DNA of 59,212 bases from a virus. Below the pieces are notes generated by a model. The model worked only from the letters and a program-made list of their open reading frames with translations. It made no database searches and was not told where the DNA came from. Position 1 is the first letter of the stretch, and each line of letters begins with the position of its first letter. Location: IMG/VR virus record IMGVR_UViG_3300020391_000001, positions 1-59,212 of that record. One strand, written 5' to 3'. Below are positions 7,014-16,209 of this stretch, piece by piece. The translations under genes and the position numbers were made by a program.

Positions 7014-7478
7014 ATGGCAAAATACGCAACAGGTAAAAGATCACAATCAATATCAGATAGATCTGGAATGGCTTTTCCATACACAGAAATGGTTAAGGAA
7101 TGGAATGGTTCGTTAGTTCATTATTCTGAATTTGAACCTAAGCATCCACAGATAAGAAGAAAACATGTTACTGCTGATGCGATAGCTCTACAAAATTCTA
7201 GAAATATGAAATTTCAACAACCAATTCAACCATTTATAAATAATAATACAAGTGATGTAACTATATCAAGCTCTGGTGGCACGATGGTTGGTATAGCTAA
7301 TTTAACTTTACCTGGTGATTTTGCATTTAAAACACAAGATTTTAAAATTACAAGAGTAATTAATGGTGTCCAAGTGACTTCAGTCTTACATAGTATGATA
7401 CCAGAAGATCCCTCATTACAAAATAGAAGAAGAGAATTGTTATCTTTAATAGGCAGCGTGGAGGTAAGTATTACATAA
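7014..7478 (+). CDS. Conserved structural protein, unknown role
   Basis: 154 residues. Polar N terminus (MAKYATGKRSQSISDRSGMAF) with a YTEMVKEWNGSLVHYSEFEPKHPQIRR block typical of an unnamed family found between connector genes in marine podoviruses. The C-terminal half looks beta-rich. It lies two bases after the gp4-like gene and overlaps the next start by one base. A connector or tail-hub role is inferred from position. Confidence 0.6.
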   Translation: MAKYATGKRSQSISDRSGMAFPYTEMVKEWNGSLVHYSEFEPKHPQIRRKHVTADAIALQNSRNMKFQQPIQPFINNNTSDVTISSSGGTMVGIANLTLPGDFAFKTQDFKITRVINGVQVTSVLHSMIPEDPSLQNRRRELLSLIGSVEVSIT

Positions 7479-8140
7479 TGGCCATTTCTCATGCAAATTT
7501 TTTAACACAAATTAGGAACTATACAGAGGTCAGTAATACTGTCCTATCTGATTCACAAATACAAGAATTCTTAAGAAACGTTGAGTTAGATGTTGCTGGT
7601 AAAGTTGATTACGATGATCTTCGTAAATATGCTAATTCTAGTTTTACTGCAGGAAATCGTGCGGTTTCTTTACCCTCAGATGCATTAGTTTTAAGATCTG
7701 TTGAACGTGTGGATGGAAGTGGTAATAGAAGTTTCTTAGAAAAAAGAGATACTAGTTTTATATCTGAATTTAATGGAACAGGAGCACAAGGCACTCCAAA
7801 ATATTTTGCTAATTGGGATGAATTTAATATTATTGTTGCACCGGTTCCCGCAACAGCTGACACAGTGCAAATAAACTATATAAAAGATCCACCAGAATTT
7901 ACATCATCAAATCAAACGTATTTAGCTAATTATCAAGAATCAATGTTATTACATGGTGTCTTAGCTGAATGTTTTAGATTTTTAAAAGGACCTATGGATA
8001 TGTACAAGCTCTATGAAAGTAAGTATAATGAAGAGGTACAAAATTTTGCCCTACAACAAATGGGTAGAAGAAGACGAGCTGAGTATGATGATGGAGTTCC
8101 AAGAATTAAAATTCCTAGTCCTACTCCTAACACAAATTAA
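7478..8140 (+). CDS. Phage adaptor / connector-like protein
   Basis: 220 residues. The start (FLTQIRNYTEV, LSDSQIQEFLRNVELDVAGK) and the middle (LPSDALVLRSVERVDGSG, RDTSFISEFNGTGAQGTPKYF) match the phage adaptor family that joins the portal ring to the tail. Starts by a TAATG overlap with the preceding gene. A Pro/Arg-rich tail (GRRRRAEYDDGVPRIKIP) follows. Confidence 0.65.
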   Translation: MAISHANFLTQIRNYTEVSNTVLSDSQIQEFLRNVELDVAGKVDYDDLRKYANSSFTAGNRAVSLPSDALVLRSVERVDGSGNRSFLEKRDTSFISEFNGTGAQGTPKYFANWDEFNIIVAPVPATADTVQINYIKDPPEFTSSNQTYLANYQESMLLHGVLAECFRFLKGPMDMYKLYESKYNEEVQNFALQQMGRRRRAEYDDGVPRIKIPSPTPNTN

Positions 8141-8154
8141 AAAGGAGGCCAATT

Positions 8155-8598
8155 ATGGCAATAACAACAAACGCAATATGTGATTCTTTTAAGAAACAAT
8201 TGCTACAAGCGAAACATGACTTTGATACATCATCTGACACTTACAAGTTAGCGATGTACACAAGTTCTGCAACTTTAGGGAAATCAACAACTAATTATGC
8301 AACAGCTAATGAAGTATCTTCATCTGGTTATTCTGCAGGTGGTAAAGCACTTGTTAATCAAGGTGTCAAAGTTTCATCTTCAGTAGCTATTACTGATTTT
8401 GCTGATTTATCATTTGTAGGTGTAACTCTTACGGCTAGAGGAGCTTTAATTTACAACACAACGACTGACGGTGGTTCTGGAACTACAGACGCTGTTGCTG
8501 TTTTAGATTTTGGTGGCGATAAGACTGCTACATCAGGAACTTTTACAATTCAGTTTCCTGCGTTCACAACAGCAGCTTCTATATTAAGATTAGCATAA
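8155..8598 (+). CDS. Virion structural protein, beta-rich
   Basis: 147 residues with a strong AAAGGAGG site. The N terminus ICDSFKKQLLQAKHDFD and KLAMYTSSATLGKSTTNY are characteristic of a widespread but unnamed marine phage tail protein. The remainder is Thr/Ser/Gly-rich. It sits between the adaptor and the large repetitive tail protein, so a tail component is likely. Confidence 0.6.
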   Translation: MAITTNAICDSFKKQLLQAKHDFDTSSDTYKLAMYTSSATLGKSTTNYATANEVSSSGYSAGGKALVNQGVKVSSSVAITDFADLSFVGVTLTARGALIYNTTTDGGSGTTDAVAVLDFGGDKTATSGTFTIQFPAFTTAASILRLA

Positions 8599-8615
8599 TT
8601 TAAGGTCCTGGTGCT

Positions 8616-10304
8616 ATGGCTTTACAAACATATACGGTAACCGTAGCATCAGGAAATGCCTATGGGGGAGGCACAGGTAATGTTTATTACCTAGATGGAG
8701 CAAGAAATTCTACTGGACCAGGCACCATATCGTGGGTTCAAGGTGCAACACTTAGATTCAACCAAAACGATTATACAAATGCTAATCACCCACTAATTTT
8801 TTCGTCAACAACAAGTCAATCTGATTACTTAACATCTGGTGTTACTTATTACTTAGATGGAGTTACAACATATTCTAATTACGTTAACACCACCAACTTT
8901 AATGCAGCTACAGTACGATACGTTGAAGTAACTCCATCCTCGCAAACAGATTTTTATTATCTTTGTTACATCCATGGTATTGGTATGGGTGGTATTTTCG
9001 ATATCACTTCAACCACATGGGGAGCATTAACATGGGGTGAGGGTTTATGGAGTCAACAAGGAAACATGGATGTATCTGTTTCTGGTATGTCACTTACATC
9101 TGCAATCGGTAGTGAAACGGTTTCAGCTAATGCTGATGTAAGCGTATCTGGAATATCTCTTACTTCCACAATAGGTACAGCTCTTGGTTTTTCTCTACAC
9201 ACTGAAGTTGTAACAGGACAATCTGCAAGTGCATCAGTAAGTTCAGTGGTTGCAGGTACTGGAGATATTGTAGGATTATCAGCTGCAGGTCAATTGACTT
9301 CATCAATTGGATCAGTGACAGCCACTGGTGTAATTCAAGTTGGATGGGGTGGAGATACTTGGGGTGAAAACGAATGGGGAGATCTTTCTGGATCTAATCC
9401 TATAGCAGTTGGATCACAAGCATCTTTTTCTATTGGTGCCTTAGCAAGCGTTACTGGAAATGCTGATGTATCTGTAACAGGAATATCTTTGACATCTACT
9501 ATAGGTGCTAATATTTCTGGAACATCACATACTCAAATTGTAACTGGCCAACAATTAACAATGTCTTCTGAATCAAGCGTGGTCGATATAGGTGTGCCTG
9601 TTACTGGTATTTCATCAACTATGACTGCAGGTCAAACAACAATTGATCCTGAATTTTTAGTAGGAATAGGATGGGGTAGAGATACTTGGGGTAATCAAAG
9701 TTGGGGTCAAGCAGATTCAGTTGCTGCAAGTGGTCAAGTTTTAACGTCAGCAATTGGAAGCACTTCTGTTGTAACTGATGTAAGTGTTTCTGTTTCTGGT
9801 CAATCAATCGGAATGACGTTTGGAGTTTACTCAACATCTGCAGATTTTAATTTATCAGTAACTGTAGCTGAACACACACTTAACTCATCATTAGGATCTT
9901 TTTCATTAGAACAAACAACTAATGAATCTATTAGTGGCCAATCTGTAAGCACTTCAATTGGAGATCCAGTTGCAGGTTTATTCTTAGATGTTCCTGTAAC
10001 ATCACCTTCTATGTCATTGAGCTTAGGAACTCAAACACTAGAACAAAATACGGTAGAATCCCCTAGTGGTAATCAAGCAACTATGTCAATAGGAGCAGCT
10101 GTAGCTGTGCCTAGTGTAGAGGTTAACGTTACAGGTTCATCAATTACTGCATCTTTAGGAGAAGAAGCTACTGTAGCAAGTTCTGTCGTAACTCCAACAG
10201 GCATAGAATTGACAGCATCAATAGGAAGCGTTAATATAACTGCGTGGTCTGAAATAGACCTAGGAGTATCAAATACTTGGACAGAGGTTGATTTAGCTGC
10301 CTAG
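8616..10304 (+). CDS. Repetitive tail protein with N-terminal cupredoxin-like domain
   Basis: 562 residues. Residues ~20-130 look like a cupredoxin: NHPL with His58, then YYLCYIHGIGM with Cys117, His120 and Met124, the type-I copper ligand set. After a Trp-Gly-rich link come about a dozen degenerate repeats of roughly 25-45 residues with the core (V/S)SG(I/Q)SLTSTIG. Two further Trp-Gly inserts (GWGGDTWGENEWG, GWGRDTWGNQSWG) interrupt them. The end, NTWTEVDLAA, is typical of marine phage tail proteins. Likely an extended beta fibre on the virion. Copper binding is inferred from residues only. Confidence 0.7.
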   Translation: MALQTYTVTVASGNAYGGGTGNVYYLDGARNSTGPGTISWVQGATLRFNQNDYTNANHPLIFSSTTSQSDYLTSGVTYYLDGVTTYSNYVNTTNFNAATVRYVEVTPSSQTDFYYLCYIHGIGMGGIFDITSTTWGALTWGEGLWSQQGNMDVSVSGMSLTSAIGSETVSANADVSVSGISLTSTIGTALGFSLHTEVVTGQSASASVSSVVAGTGDIVGLSAAGQLTSSIGSVTATGVIQVGWGGDTWGENEWGDLSGSNPIAVGSQASFSIGALASVTGNADVSVTGISLTSTIGANISGTSHTQIVTGQQLTMSSESSVVDIGVPVTGISSTMTAGQTTIDPEFLVGIGWGRDTWGNQSWGQADSVAASGQVLTSAIGSTSVVTDVSVSVSGQSIGMTFGVYSTSADFNLSVTVAEHTLNSSLGSFSLEQTTNESISGQSVSTSIGDPVAGLFLDVPVTSPSMSLSLGTQTLEQNTVESPSGNQATMSIGAAVAVPSVEVNVTGSSITASLGEEATVASSVVTPTGIELTASIGSVNITAWSEIDLGVSNTWTEVDLAA

Positions 10305-10316
10305 TTCATGTAAAAT
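10288..10316 (+). promoter_or_regulatory. Promoter for the tail fibre gene
   Basis: TTGATT (10288-10293), 17 bp, TAAAAT (10311-10316). It overlaps the end of the upstream tail gene. A short leader with AAGGAG precedes ATG 10342. Confidence 0.55.
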
Positions 10317-10341
10317 ATAAAGTAATTAAGGAGAATTTTTT

Positions 10342-11571
10342 ATGGCATCAACTTACTCAAGTGATCTTAAATTAGAATTAATGGCTACCGGTGAAAACGC
10401 TGGTACATGGGGAGATAAAACAAATACCAATTTAAATTTAGTGCAACAAGCAGTTGCAGGTTTTGAGCAAGTAACACTTTCAAGTGGTGGTACTTTAGCT
10501 CTTGCAATGTCTGACGGTGCAATATCAAACGCTAGAAATTTAGTAATTAAATTTGCGACAGCATCAATTGCTGCAAGTACAGTTTGTACAATACCAGATT
10601 CAATCGAAAAATTTTATATTTTTGATGCAACAGGATTAACAAATCCAACAAACCTTACAATTAAAACTGCATCAGGAACAGGATTTACTTTAGACCAAGC
10701 AAAAATTTATGCAGCTTATTCAGATGGAACTAACCTGAATGAAATTTCTTTAGATACTTTGGGTGGAACTGTTGCAGCAGCAAATTTAACAGGCACAATC
10801 GCAACTGCACAAATCGCTGATGATGCTGTAACTTTTGCAAAAATGCAAGACACTACAACTGCAAATAGAGTTTTAGGAGCAGCCTCTGCTGGAACTATTG
10901 GTGAAGTACAAGTTGCTACTGATATGATTGCTGATGACGCTGTTACTGCAGACAAACTAGCAAACACTTCTGTTACTGCAGCATCATATACAACGGCTGA
11001 TATAACTGTTGATGCTCAAGGAAGAATTACTGCAGCTTCATCTGGGTCTGGAGGTGGAGGAGCAACTCTATTTAGATTAGTAGCTAATAGCGGAAATGGA
11101 ACTTTAACAACACAAGCAAATTCAACTGGATTAGGCGCATTCATCGGCGGCGCGGGCGGCGGAGGCGGCGGCGGAAATGTTAACAACTATCATAATGGAG
11201 GCACTGGAGGAAGCGGTGGTTTTGGCTACTACAATCTTACTGTAGCAGGAAGCACTGGATATGCTTATTCGGTCGGATCTGGCGGTAGTGGAGGAAATTA
11301 TAACAATGGAGTAGGTTGGGGTAACGCTGGTAGTGCTGGCGGGAGTTCAACTTTAGCTCACGCTAATGGAACTGCAACTGTTACTGGAGGAAATGGCGGA
11401 AATGGTGCTCAAAATGGAAACGGAAGCAGTGGAAGTAGTGGAAGTGCTTCTGGATCTTTTACAAATGATAATTTTTTTGACATGACTACAGGCAGTGGTG
11501 GAAATGGCGGAGGTACTTATCAGGGCGGAGGCTCTGGCGGATCTGGAAAAATAGTAGTAATGGAAGGTTAA
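10342..11571 (+). CDS. Tail fibre with glycine-rich tip
   Basis: 409 residues. The N terminus (STYSSDLKLELMATGENAGTWGDKTNTN) is the conserved anchor of many marine phage fibres. The middle carries ADDAVT-type repeats (IADDAVTFAKM, IADDAVTADKL). From about residue 235 to the end it is a Gly/Ser/Asn-rich domain (GGAGGGGGGGNV, NGNGSSGSSGSASG) like the poly-glycine adhesin tips of T-even gp38 proteins. It should bind the host surface. The Gly-rich coding stretch is far richer in G+C than its surroundings, because of the codons needed and perhaps recombination. Confidence 0.8.
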   Translation: MASTYSSDLKLELMATGENAGTWGDKTNTNLNLVQQAVAGFEQVTLSSGGTLALAMSDGAISNARNLVIKFATASIAASTVCTIPDSIEKFYIFDATGLTNPTNLTIKTASGTGFTLDQAKIYAAYSDGTNLNEISLDTLGGTVAAANLTGTIATAQIADDAVTFAKMQDTTTANRVLGAASAGTIGEVQVATDMIADDAVTADKLANTSVTAASYTTADITVDAQGRITAASSGSGGGGATLFRLVANSGNGTLTTQANSTGLGAFIGGAGGGGGGGNVNNYHNGGTGGSGGFGYYNLTVAGSTGYAYSVGSGGSGGNYNNGVGWGNAGSAGGSSTLAHANGTATVTGGNGGNGAQNGNGSSGSSGSASGSFTNDNFFDMTTGSGGNGGGTYQGGGSGGSGKIVVMEG

Positions 11572-11572
11572 T

Positions 11573-12046
11573 ATGGCAAGTTTTATTTTTAATAAAGATC
11601 AAGCAAAAAATCAATCTACACTTGAAAGAATATGTCAAAGCGATGATGATTTACAATATTATTCTTCAAGTGATGTTAGTGACATTGTAACAGTAAGTGC
11701 AGAAGATTTTGCAAAAGTAAAAAATAACAATTGTATGATAGAATCACATGATGGAAATAATTTTACCTGGTTTGATCATGTAACATATGATACTTCTGTT
11801 CCTGTTTCTGAACGAGATACTAAAGAAATTTTGGGAGTTTATTTAAGTCATTTAGTTAAAGCAATAGATGAGTGGTTAGTTGAATTTCCATCACATGCAA
11901 AAACTTCAGAGTGGCAAAGTTACAGAGATTATTGTAATAATTTTGATGTTGATTCAATTAGTTATCCATTAGATAAGACATGGGAACAGTATTGTGCTGA
12001 CAATTCTATAAGCTATAAAAATATATTGGAATTACCTACAAATTAA
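11573..12046 (+). CDS. Fibre-adjacent hypothetical protein (possible assembly factor)
   Basis: 157 residues, acidic, soluble, rich in Asp, Tyr and Trp (EWLVEFPSHAKTSEWQSYRDY, WEQYCADNS). It follows the fibre stop by one base, with AAGG just before. Proteins of this size next to fibres often chaperone fibre assembly, but I do not recognise a named family. Confidence 0.45.
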   Translation: MASFIFNKDQAKNQSTLERICQSDDDLQYYSSSDVSDIVTVSAEDFAKVKNNNCMIESHDGNNFTWFDHVTYDTSVPVSERDTKEILGVYLSHLVKAIDEWLVEFPSHAKTSEWQSYRDYCNNFDVDSISYPLDKTWEQYCADNSISYKNILELPTN

Positions 12047-12054
12047 ATTATAAC
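12026..12054 (+). promoter_or_regulatory. Promoter abutting ATG 12062 (leaderless candidate)
   Basis: TTGGAA (12026-12031), 17 bp, TATAAC (12049-12054), then 7 bases to ATG 12062. No Shine-Dalgarno. The expected transcription start coincides with the start codon. Confidence 0.55.
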
Positions 12055-12061
12055 ATCTTTG

Positions 12062-12787
12062 ATGTTAACTAAGATAATTGAATTTAGTGCACCTAAAGAC
12101 TATGTAAAGGTTGAAGAAAATTTACCAGTACCAATAAAAACAAATCTACCTGCATGGTTTAAAAATTTATCTAATTCAGATGATGACATGACAATTAAAA
12201 AATGCATGCCATTTTTACAAACTTTAACGTCTGGTTATCTCTTAAAAACCCCAATCGATATTGAAATTAAACATAATTTTAAAAACGATCAAGGTGAAAG
12301 ACGTACATTTTTTAATACTCGTATGGCACAGGAAGCAAAAGGTAACATAAATATAAATACCCATGGACATGCACATTCTTTTACCCAACTTAAAAACTCA
12401 CCTTTTATTAAAAAAAATTTAGATTTTGATATTTATAAAATTTTAAATCCTTGGAAAATAAAAACACCGAAAGGTTATTCTTGTTTATGTTTACCTCCAC
12501 TTAATAATAGAGATGATAGATTTGAAATATTTTCAGGGATCGTTGAAACTGATGCACATGAAATAGAAATTAATTTTCCCTTTTGTGTCAACGGAGATAA
12601 ATACCCGGTTTTGAATACTACCATTAAAAAAGGAACACCCTATGTTCAAATAATACCATTTAAAAGAGATAACTGGAGCATAAAAATTTCTGAAAATATA
12701 AATGGTATGCAAAACCATTTTTCTTTTCTTACGTGGGCAAAAAAATTATATAAAGAAAAACTTTGGAAAAAAACAAGCTGGAAGTAA
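12062..12787 (+). CDS. Conserved marine-phage protein of unknown function
   Basis: 241 residues from ATG 12062; a TTG two codons earlier is less likely. Blocks such as PAWFKNL, IKKCMPFLQTLTSGYLL, KTPKGYSCLCLPPLN, GIVETDAHEIEINFPF and KGTPYVQIIPFKRDNW match a family seen in many cyanophages and pelagiphages, whose function is unknown to me. It is soluble and probably beta-rich. It has its own promoter set against the start codon, and the 77-residue gene at 12788 follows directly, as it often does in relatives. Confidence 0.6.
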   Translation: MLTKIIEFSAPKDYVKVEENLPVPIKTNLPAWFKNLSNSDDDMTIKKCMPFLQTLTSGYLLKTPIDIEIKHNFKNDQGERRTFFNTRMAQEAKGNININTHGHAHSFTQLKNSPFIKKNLDFDIYKILNPWKIKTPKGYSCLCLPPLNNRDDRFEIFSGIVETDAHEIEINFPFCVNGDKYPVLNTTIKKGTPYVQIIPFKRDNWSIKISENINGMQNHFSFLTWAKKLYKEKLWKKTSWK

Positions 12788-13021
12788 ATGAAATTTTTAC
12801 AATATAAAGATGGCTCTTGCGATATTACTTTTACTGATGTTGAAATAGATGTAATAAACAAAAACAAAAAATTACATTTGACGAGCACTTCACTAAGACA
12901 TTTTGGAAATAATTTAATGAATATCGTTGTAGAACTAAATGATTTGTTGCCTGAAGAGGATAAAATTATTGGTACAGACAGCAATGAAATAAACACTGAA
13001 AATGATAAGAATACAAAATAA
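12788..13021 (+). CDS. Small conserved phage protein
   Basis: 77 residues starting at the first base after the preceding stop, so translation is coupled. Sequence features: FLQYKDGSCDITFTDVEIDVINK and FGNNLMNIVVELNDLLPEE, ending in an acidic tail. Soluble, no known domain. It overlaps the next gene by 20 bases. Confidence 0.55.
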   Translation: MKFLQYKDGSCDITFTDVEIDVINKNKKLHLTSTSLRHFGNNLMNIVVELNDLLPEEDKIIGTDSNEINTENDKNTK

Positions 13022-13460
13022 TTTTTTAAATAATATTGATTTTAATAAGATTGAAAATTTAATAAATCATTTACACTTTAAAATTAATGGTGATTCAAAC
13101 CAACTTTTTATGTACCATGTATTTTTTAATCAAAAAATATCAAGTCCTTTTTTTCATGTAGTTAAACCCCTAGTGGAAGATATTGAAAAATTAGAATCTA
13201 TTATTTTATATATAGTACCTGCCTCAACTAAAAATAAAATTATATTTAAAGAAATTATAGAACCATTAAATATAAAAAACACTACAACATCTATTTATTT
13301 TATAAATAAAAATAATGGCTACCTTAAATTTTTTGGTTTAAATGATATTTACCCTGAGCAAAATAGAATTTTTACATTTGATTCTAATTTTAAAATAGAA
13401 AATAATACCTGCACAGACGCTGTGTTTAAGGGGTTTATAGAGGTAGTTAACACTAAATAA
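13002..13460 (+). CDS. 2OG-Fe(II) oxygenase-fold protein lacking the catalytic residues
   Basis: 152 residues. The fold markers of the marine phage 2OG family are present: FLNNIDFNKIENL at the start, TTSIYFINKNNGYLKFF in the core, NRIFTFDSNFK and NNTCTD near the end. The HxD expected just before TTSIYF is replaced by NIKN. The distal His expected after FDSN is missing (FKIEN), and the cosubstrate Arg near the C terminus is absent. Unless I misalign it, the protein cannot bind iron in the usual way. It may be a decayed copy or a binding protein. Overlaps the preceding gene by 20 bases. Confidence 0.6.
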   Translation: MIRIQNNFLNNIDFNKIENLINHLHFKINGDSNQLFMYHVFFNQKISSPFFHVVKPLVEDIEKLESIILYIVPASTKNKIIFKEIIEPLNIKNTTTSIYFINKNNGYLKFFGLNDIYPEQNRIFTFDSNFKIENNTCTDAVFKGFIEVVNTK

Positions 13461-13475
13461 AATTAATGATATAAT
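13447..13475 (+). promoter_or_regulatory. Strong extended -10 promoter abutting the nozzle gene
   Basis: TTAACA (13447-13452), 17 bp, TATAAT (13470-13475) preceded by TGA, giving an extended -10. Only 5 bases separate it from ATG 13481 and there is no Shine-Dalgarno. The mRNA is expected to be leaderless. Confidence 0.7.
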
Positions 13476-13480
13476 ATTGT

Positions 13481-15640
13481 ATGCCATTAACAAAAGTAAA
13501 TATAGCTCCAGGTTTCAATAAACAACTTACCCAAACAGGTGCGGAGGGTAAATGGACTGATGGTGATTTTGTGAGATTTAGATATGGATTGCCAGAAAAA
13601 ATTGGAGGTTGGGAACAATTATTAGAAAGCACTTTAGTAGGTGCAGCAAGAGAACAATTTATTTGGGCTGATTTAGATGGAAGAAAATACTCTGCAATAG
13701 GAACTAACAAAGTATTAGTCGTTTATTATGAGGGAGCTTTTTTTGACATAACACCTCTAGGCACAGCTTTAACTGGATGTACTTTTGATACTGTTAATAC
13801 CTCAGCAACAGTAACTGTAAACAAACCAGCACATGGTCTAGAGCCGGGAGACATATTTATTTTTTCATCAGTAACCCCTCCATCAGGTGCGGGATATACT
13901 GCAGCAAATTTCACAACAAACCCTTTTCAAGTAATAACCGTTCCAGGTAGTGATGAATTTACTATTACAATGGCTAGCGCAGCAGGGACAACGGTCAACG
14001 GATCGGGTTCTGCAACAGTCACACCGTATATAAAACCAGGAGCTTTAGGTTCAACATTTGGATTTGGATGGGGCACAGGTCTTTGGGGTGGTGGTCAACA
14101 AGTATTTAGCACTCTTAACGGAGCACTACTAGATGACACTGCGGGGACCGGAGGATCGGGAACTTCAATTACCTTAACATCAACAGCAAATTTTCCAGCA
14201 ACTGGCACAATAAAAGTTGGGGCTGAATTTATTTCTTACACAGGAATATCAACTAACGATCTAACAGGTATCACAAGAGCCGCAGCAGGGACAAGAAGTG
14301 CGCATTCTAGTGGTGCTGGAGTTGAAGCATTTACTGGATGGGGCGTAGAATCATTATCTCAAACATTAACAGTAGATCCTGCCTCATGGTCTTTAGATAA
14401 TTTTGGTGAACAACTTATTGCAACAATAAAAAATGGACAGTCTTTTTCTTGGAACCCAATTAATTCAAATGCAAATGCATTAAATACTAGAGCTGTACTT
14501 ATATCAAATGCTCCTACCGCATCTGTTATGTCTTTAGTTTCAGATCGTGATAGGCACTTAATTATGTTAGGAACAGAAACAACTATTGGCACGCCAGGCT
14601 CACAAGATAAAATGTTTATAAGATTTTCTGATCAAGAAGATATTACTGATTATACTCCAACCTCTGTTAATACTGCTGGTACATTTAGATTAGACTCAGG
14701 TACAAAAATAGTAGGAGCAATTAAAGGTAAAGATTATACTTTCATTGTGACAGATAATGCTGCATATGTAATGCAATTTGTAGGACCGCCTTTTACATTT
14801 TCTATTAGACAGGTTGGATCTAATTGTGGATGTATAGGGCAACACGCAATAAAATATGTAAATGGAATAGTTTATTGGATGGGTGAGTCAGGTGGTTTCT
14901 TTGTTTATGATGGAACTGTCAAATCATTACCTTGTGCAGTTGAAGATTTTGTATTTACAACAAAGAATGGTAATAACTTAGGAATAAATTATTCAGCTGG
15001 CGAATCAGTTTATGTTGGCCTAAATCATTTATACGAAGAAATATGTTGGTACTATCCACAAGCAACCTCTGATTTTAATAACAGATATGTTTGTTACAAT
15101 TACCAAGACGGAACTTGGGTTACTGGATCTTTATCTAGAACGACTTGGGTAGATGCAAATTTATATGATAATCCATACGCGACAGAATTTACATCTACAG
15201 GTGTTCCTACGTTTCCTACTATACAAGGTGTAACAAATATAAATGGATCAACTAAGTATTTTGAACACGAAAAAGGTGTTAACGAAGTTGACACTGCTGG
15301 AAATAAAACAGCTATACCTGCCTTTATTGAATCTGGAGATTTTAGTTTAAATCCTGATGGTACTAATGGTGAATTTTTTATGAGTATGCGAAGATTTGTA
15401 CCCGATTTTAAAACTATAGAGGGTGACGCACAAGTAACCATATTATTAAGAGACTTCCCAAGTGATACAGAAGTATCATCTCCTTTAGGACCTTTTACGG
15501 TTACCGGATCAACACAAAAAGTGGACACTAGGGCAAGAGCTAGATTTGCAAGTTTAAAAATAGCTAACACATCAACAGACCAAAATTGGAGGTTTGGTAC
15601 TTTTAGGGCTGATGTACAACTTGATGGAATGAGGGGATGA
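13481..15640 (+). CDS. Tail nozzle / DNA stabilisation-like protein
   Basis: 719 residues. The N terminus (KVNIAPGFNKQLTQTGAEGKWTDGDFVRFRYGLPEKIGGWEQL) is the hallmark of a large marine podovirus tail protein that I compare to the P22 gp10-type nozzle and stabilisation proteins. Downstream it is beta-rich, with DRDRHLIMLGTE and YWMGESGGFFVYDGTVKSLP motifs like a propeller. It probably forms the lower tail tube. Its start codon has no ribosome site but lies 5 bases past a near-consensus promoter. It overlaps the next gene by 4 bases. Confidence 0.7.
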   Translation: MPLTKVNIAPGFNKQLTQTGAEGKWTDGDFVRFRYGLPEKIGGWEQLLESTLVGAAREQFIWADLDGRKYSAIGTNKVLVVYYEGAFFDITPLGTALTGCTFDTVNTSATVTVNKPAHGLEPGDIFIFSSVTPPSGAGYTAANFTTNPFQVITVPGSDEFTITMASAAGTTVNGSGSATVTPYIKPGALGSTFGFGWGTGLWGGGQQVFSTLNGALLDDTAGTGGSGTSITLTSTANFPATGTIKVGAEFISYTGISTNDLTGITRAAAGTRSAHSSGAGVEAFTGWGVESLSQTLTVDPASWSLDNFGEQLIATIKNGQSFSWNPINSNANALNTRAVLISNAPTASVMSLVSDRDRHLIMLGTETTIGTPGSQDKMFIRFSDQEDITDYTPTSVNTAGTFRLDSGTKIVGAIKGKDYTFIVTDNAAYVMQFVGPPFTFSIRQVGSNCGCIGQHAIKYVNGIVYWMGESGGFFVYDGTVKSLPCAVEDFVFTTKNGNNLGINYSAGESVYVGLNHLYEEICWYYPQATSDFNNRYVCYNYQDGTWVTGSLSRTTWVDANLYDNPYATEFTSTGVPTFPTIQGVTNINGSTKYFEHEKGVNEVDTAGNKTAIPAFIESGDFSLNPDGTNGEFFMSMRRFVPDFKTIEGDAQVTILLRDFPSDTEVSSPLGPFTVTGSTQKVDTRARARFASLKIANTSTDQNWRFGTFRADVQLDGMRG

Positions 15641-16209
15641 TGGATCCAATAGAAGCACAAATTCAAGCACAACTTAATAATATAAAAAATCAACAAGGCT
15701 TTTCTAATTATACACCGTCTTTTGAACAAAACTTACAACCACAAGGTATTGCGCCTCTTATAAATTCTGATATGCAAAATAATTTTGTTATGGGACCAGT
15801 GCAAATTGATCCAAAAGAAGTTGCAGAAAATATTATTAAAAATCAAGCTGTTAAATTTGCTAGTCGCAAATTAGGTTTAGGTCAGATTGGACAAAATGTA
15901 TTGGGTTCTATGGTTGGTCTTTCTTCTGTGCCTTTTGCACCATTAACTGCTGTAAGTGCTTTAACAGGAGTATCATCAGGAATAGCAAATGTTTTGAGAA
16001 ACAAAAGAGTGAAAAAAGCAATCATGAGAGATGTAAATAGAGACAAACAAGGAGACATCACAACAGTTAATTTGCAAAATAAAGGAAGCCCTAACCCTTA
16101 TAGTGGAGGCAGTGGTGGAGTTCAATCTGGAATGGCTTCACAAGGTCAAAAAGATGCTGGTCCTGGTTTTAGTGGAAGTGGTTCTGCTGCAGAGATGGGA
16201 AGTTTTTAA
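15637..16209 (+). CDS. Virion-associated protein, probably internal or tail
   Basis: 190 residues. Gln/Asn-rich N terminus, a central helical region with a hydrophobic Gly-rich stretch (VLGSMVGLSSVPFAPLTAVSALTGVSSGIANVLRNKRVKK), and a Gly/Ser-rich C terminus. This resembles small internal or tail proteins of marine podoviruses. Starts four bases before the end of the nozzle gene. Confidence 0.5.
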   Translation: MMDPIEAQIQAQLNNIKNQQGFSNYTPSFEQNLQPQGIAPLINSDMQNNFVMGPVQIDPKEVAENIIKNQAVKFASRKLGLGQIGQNVLGSMVGLSSVPFAPLTAVSALTGVSSGIANVLRNKRVKKAIMRDVNRDKQGDITTVNLQNKGSPNPYSGGSGGVQSGMASQGQKDAGPGFSGSGSAAEMGSF

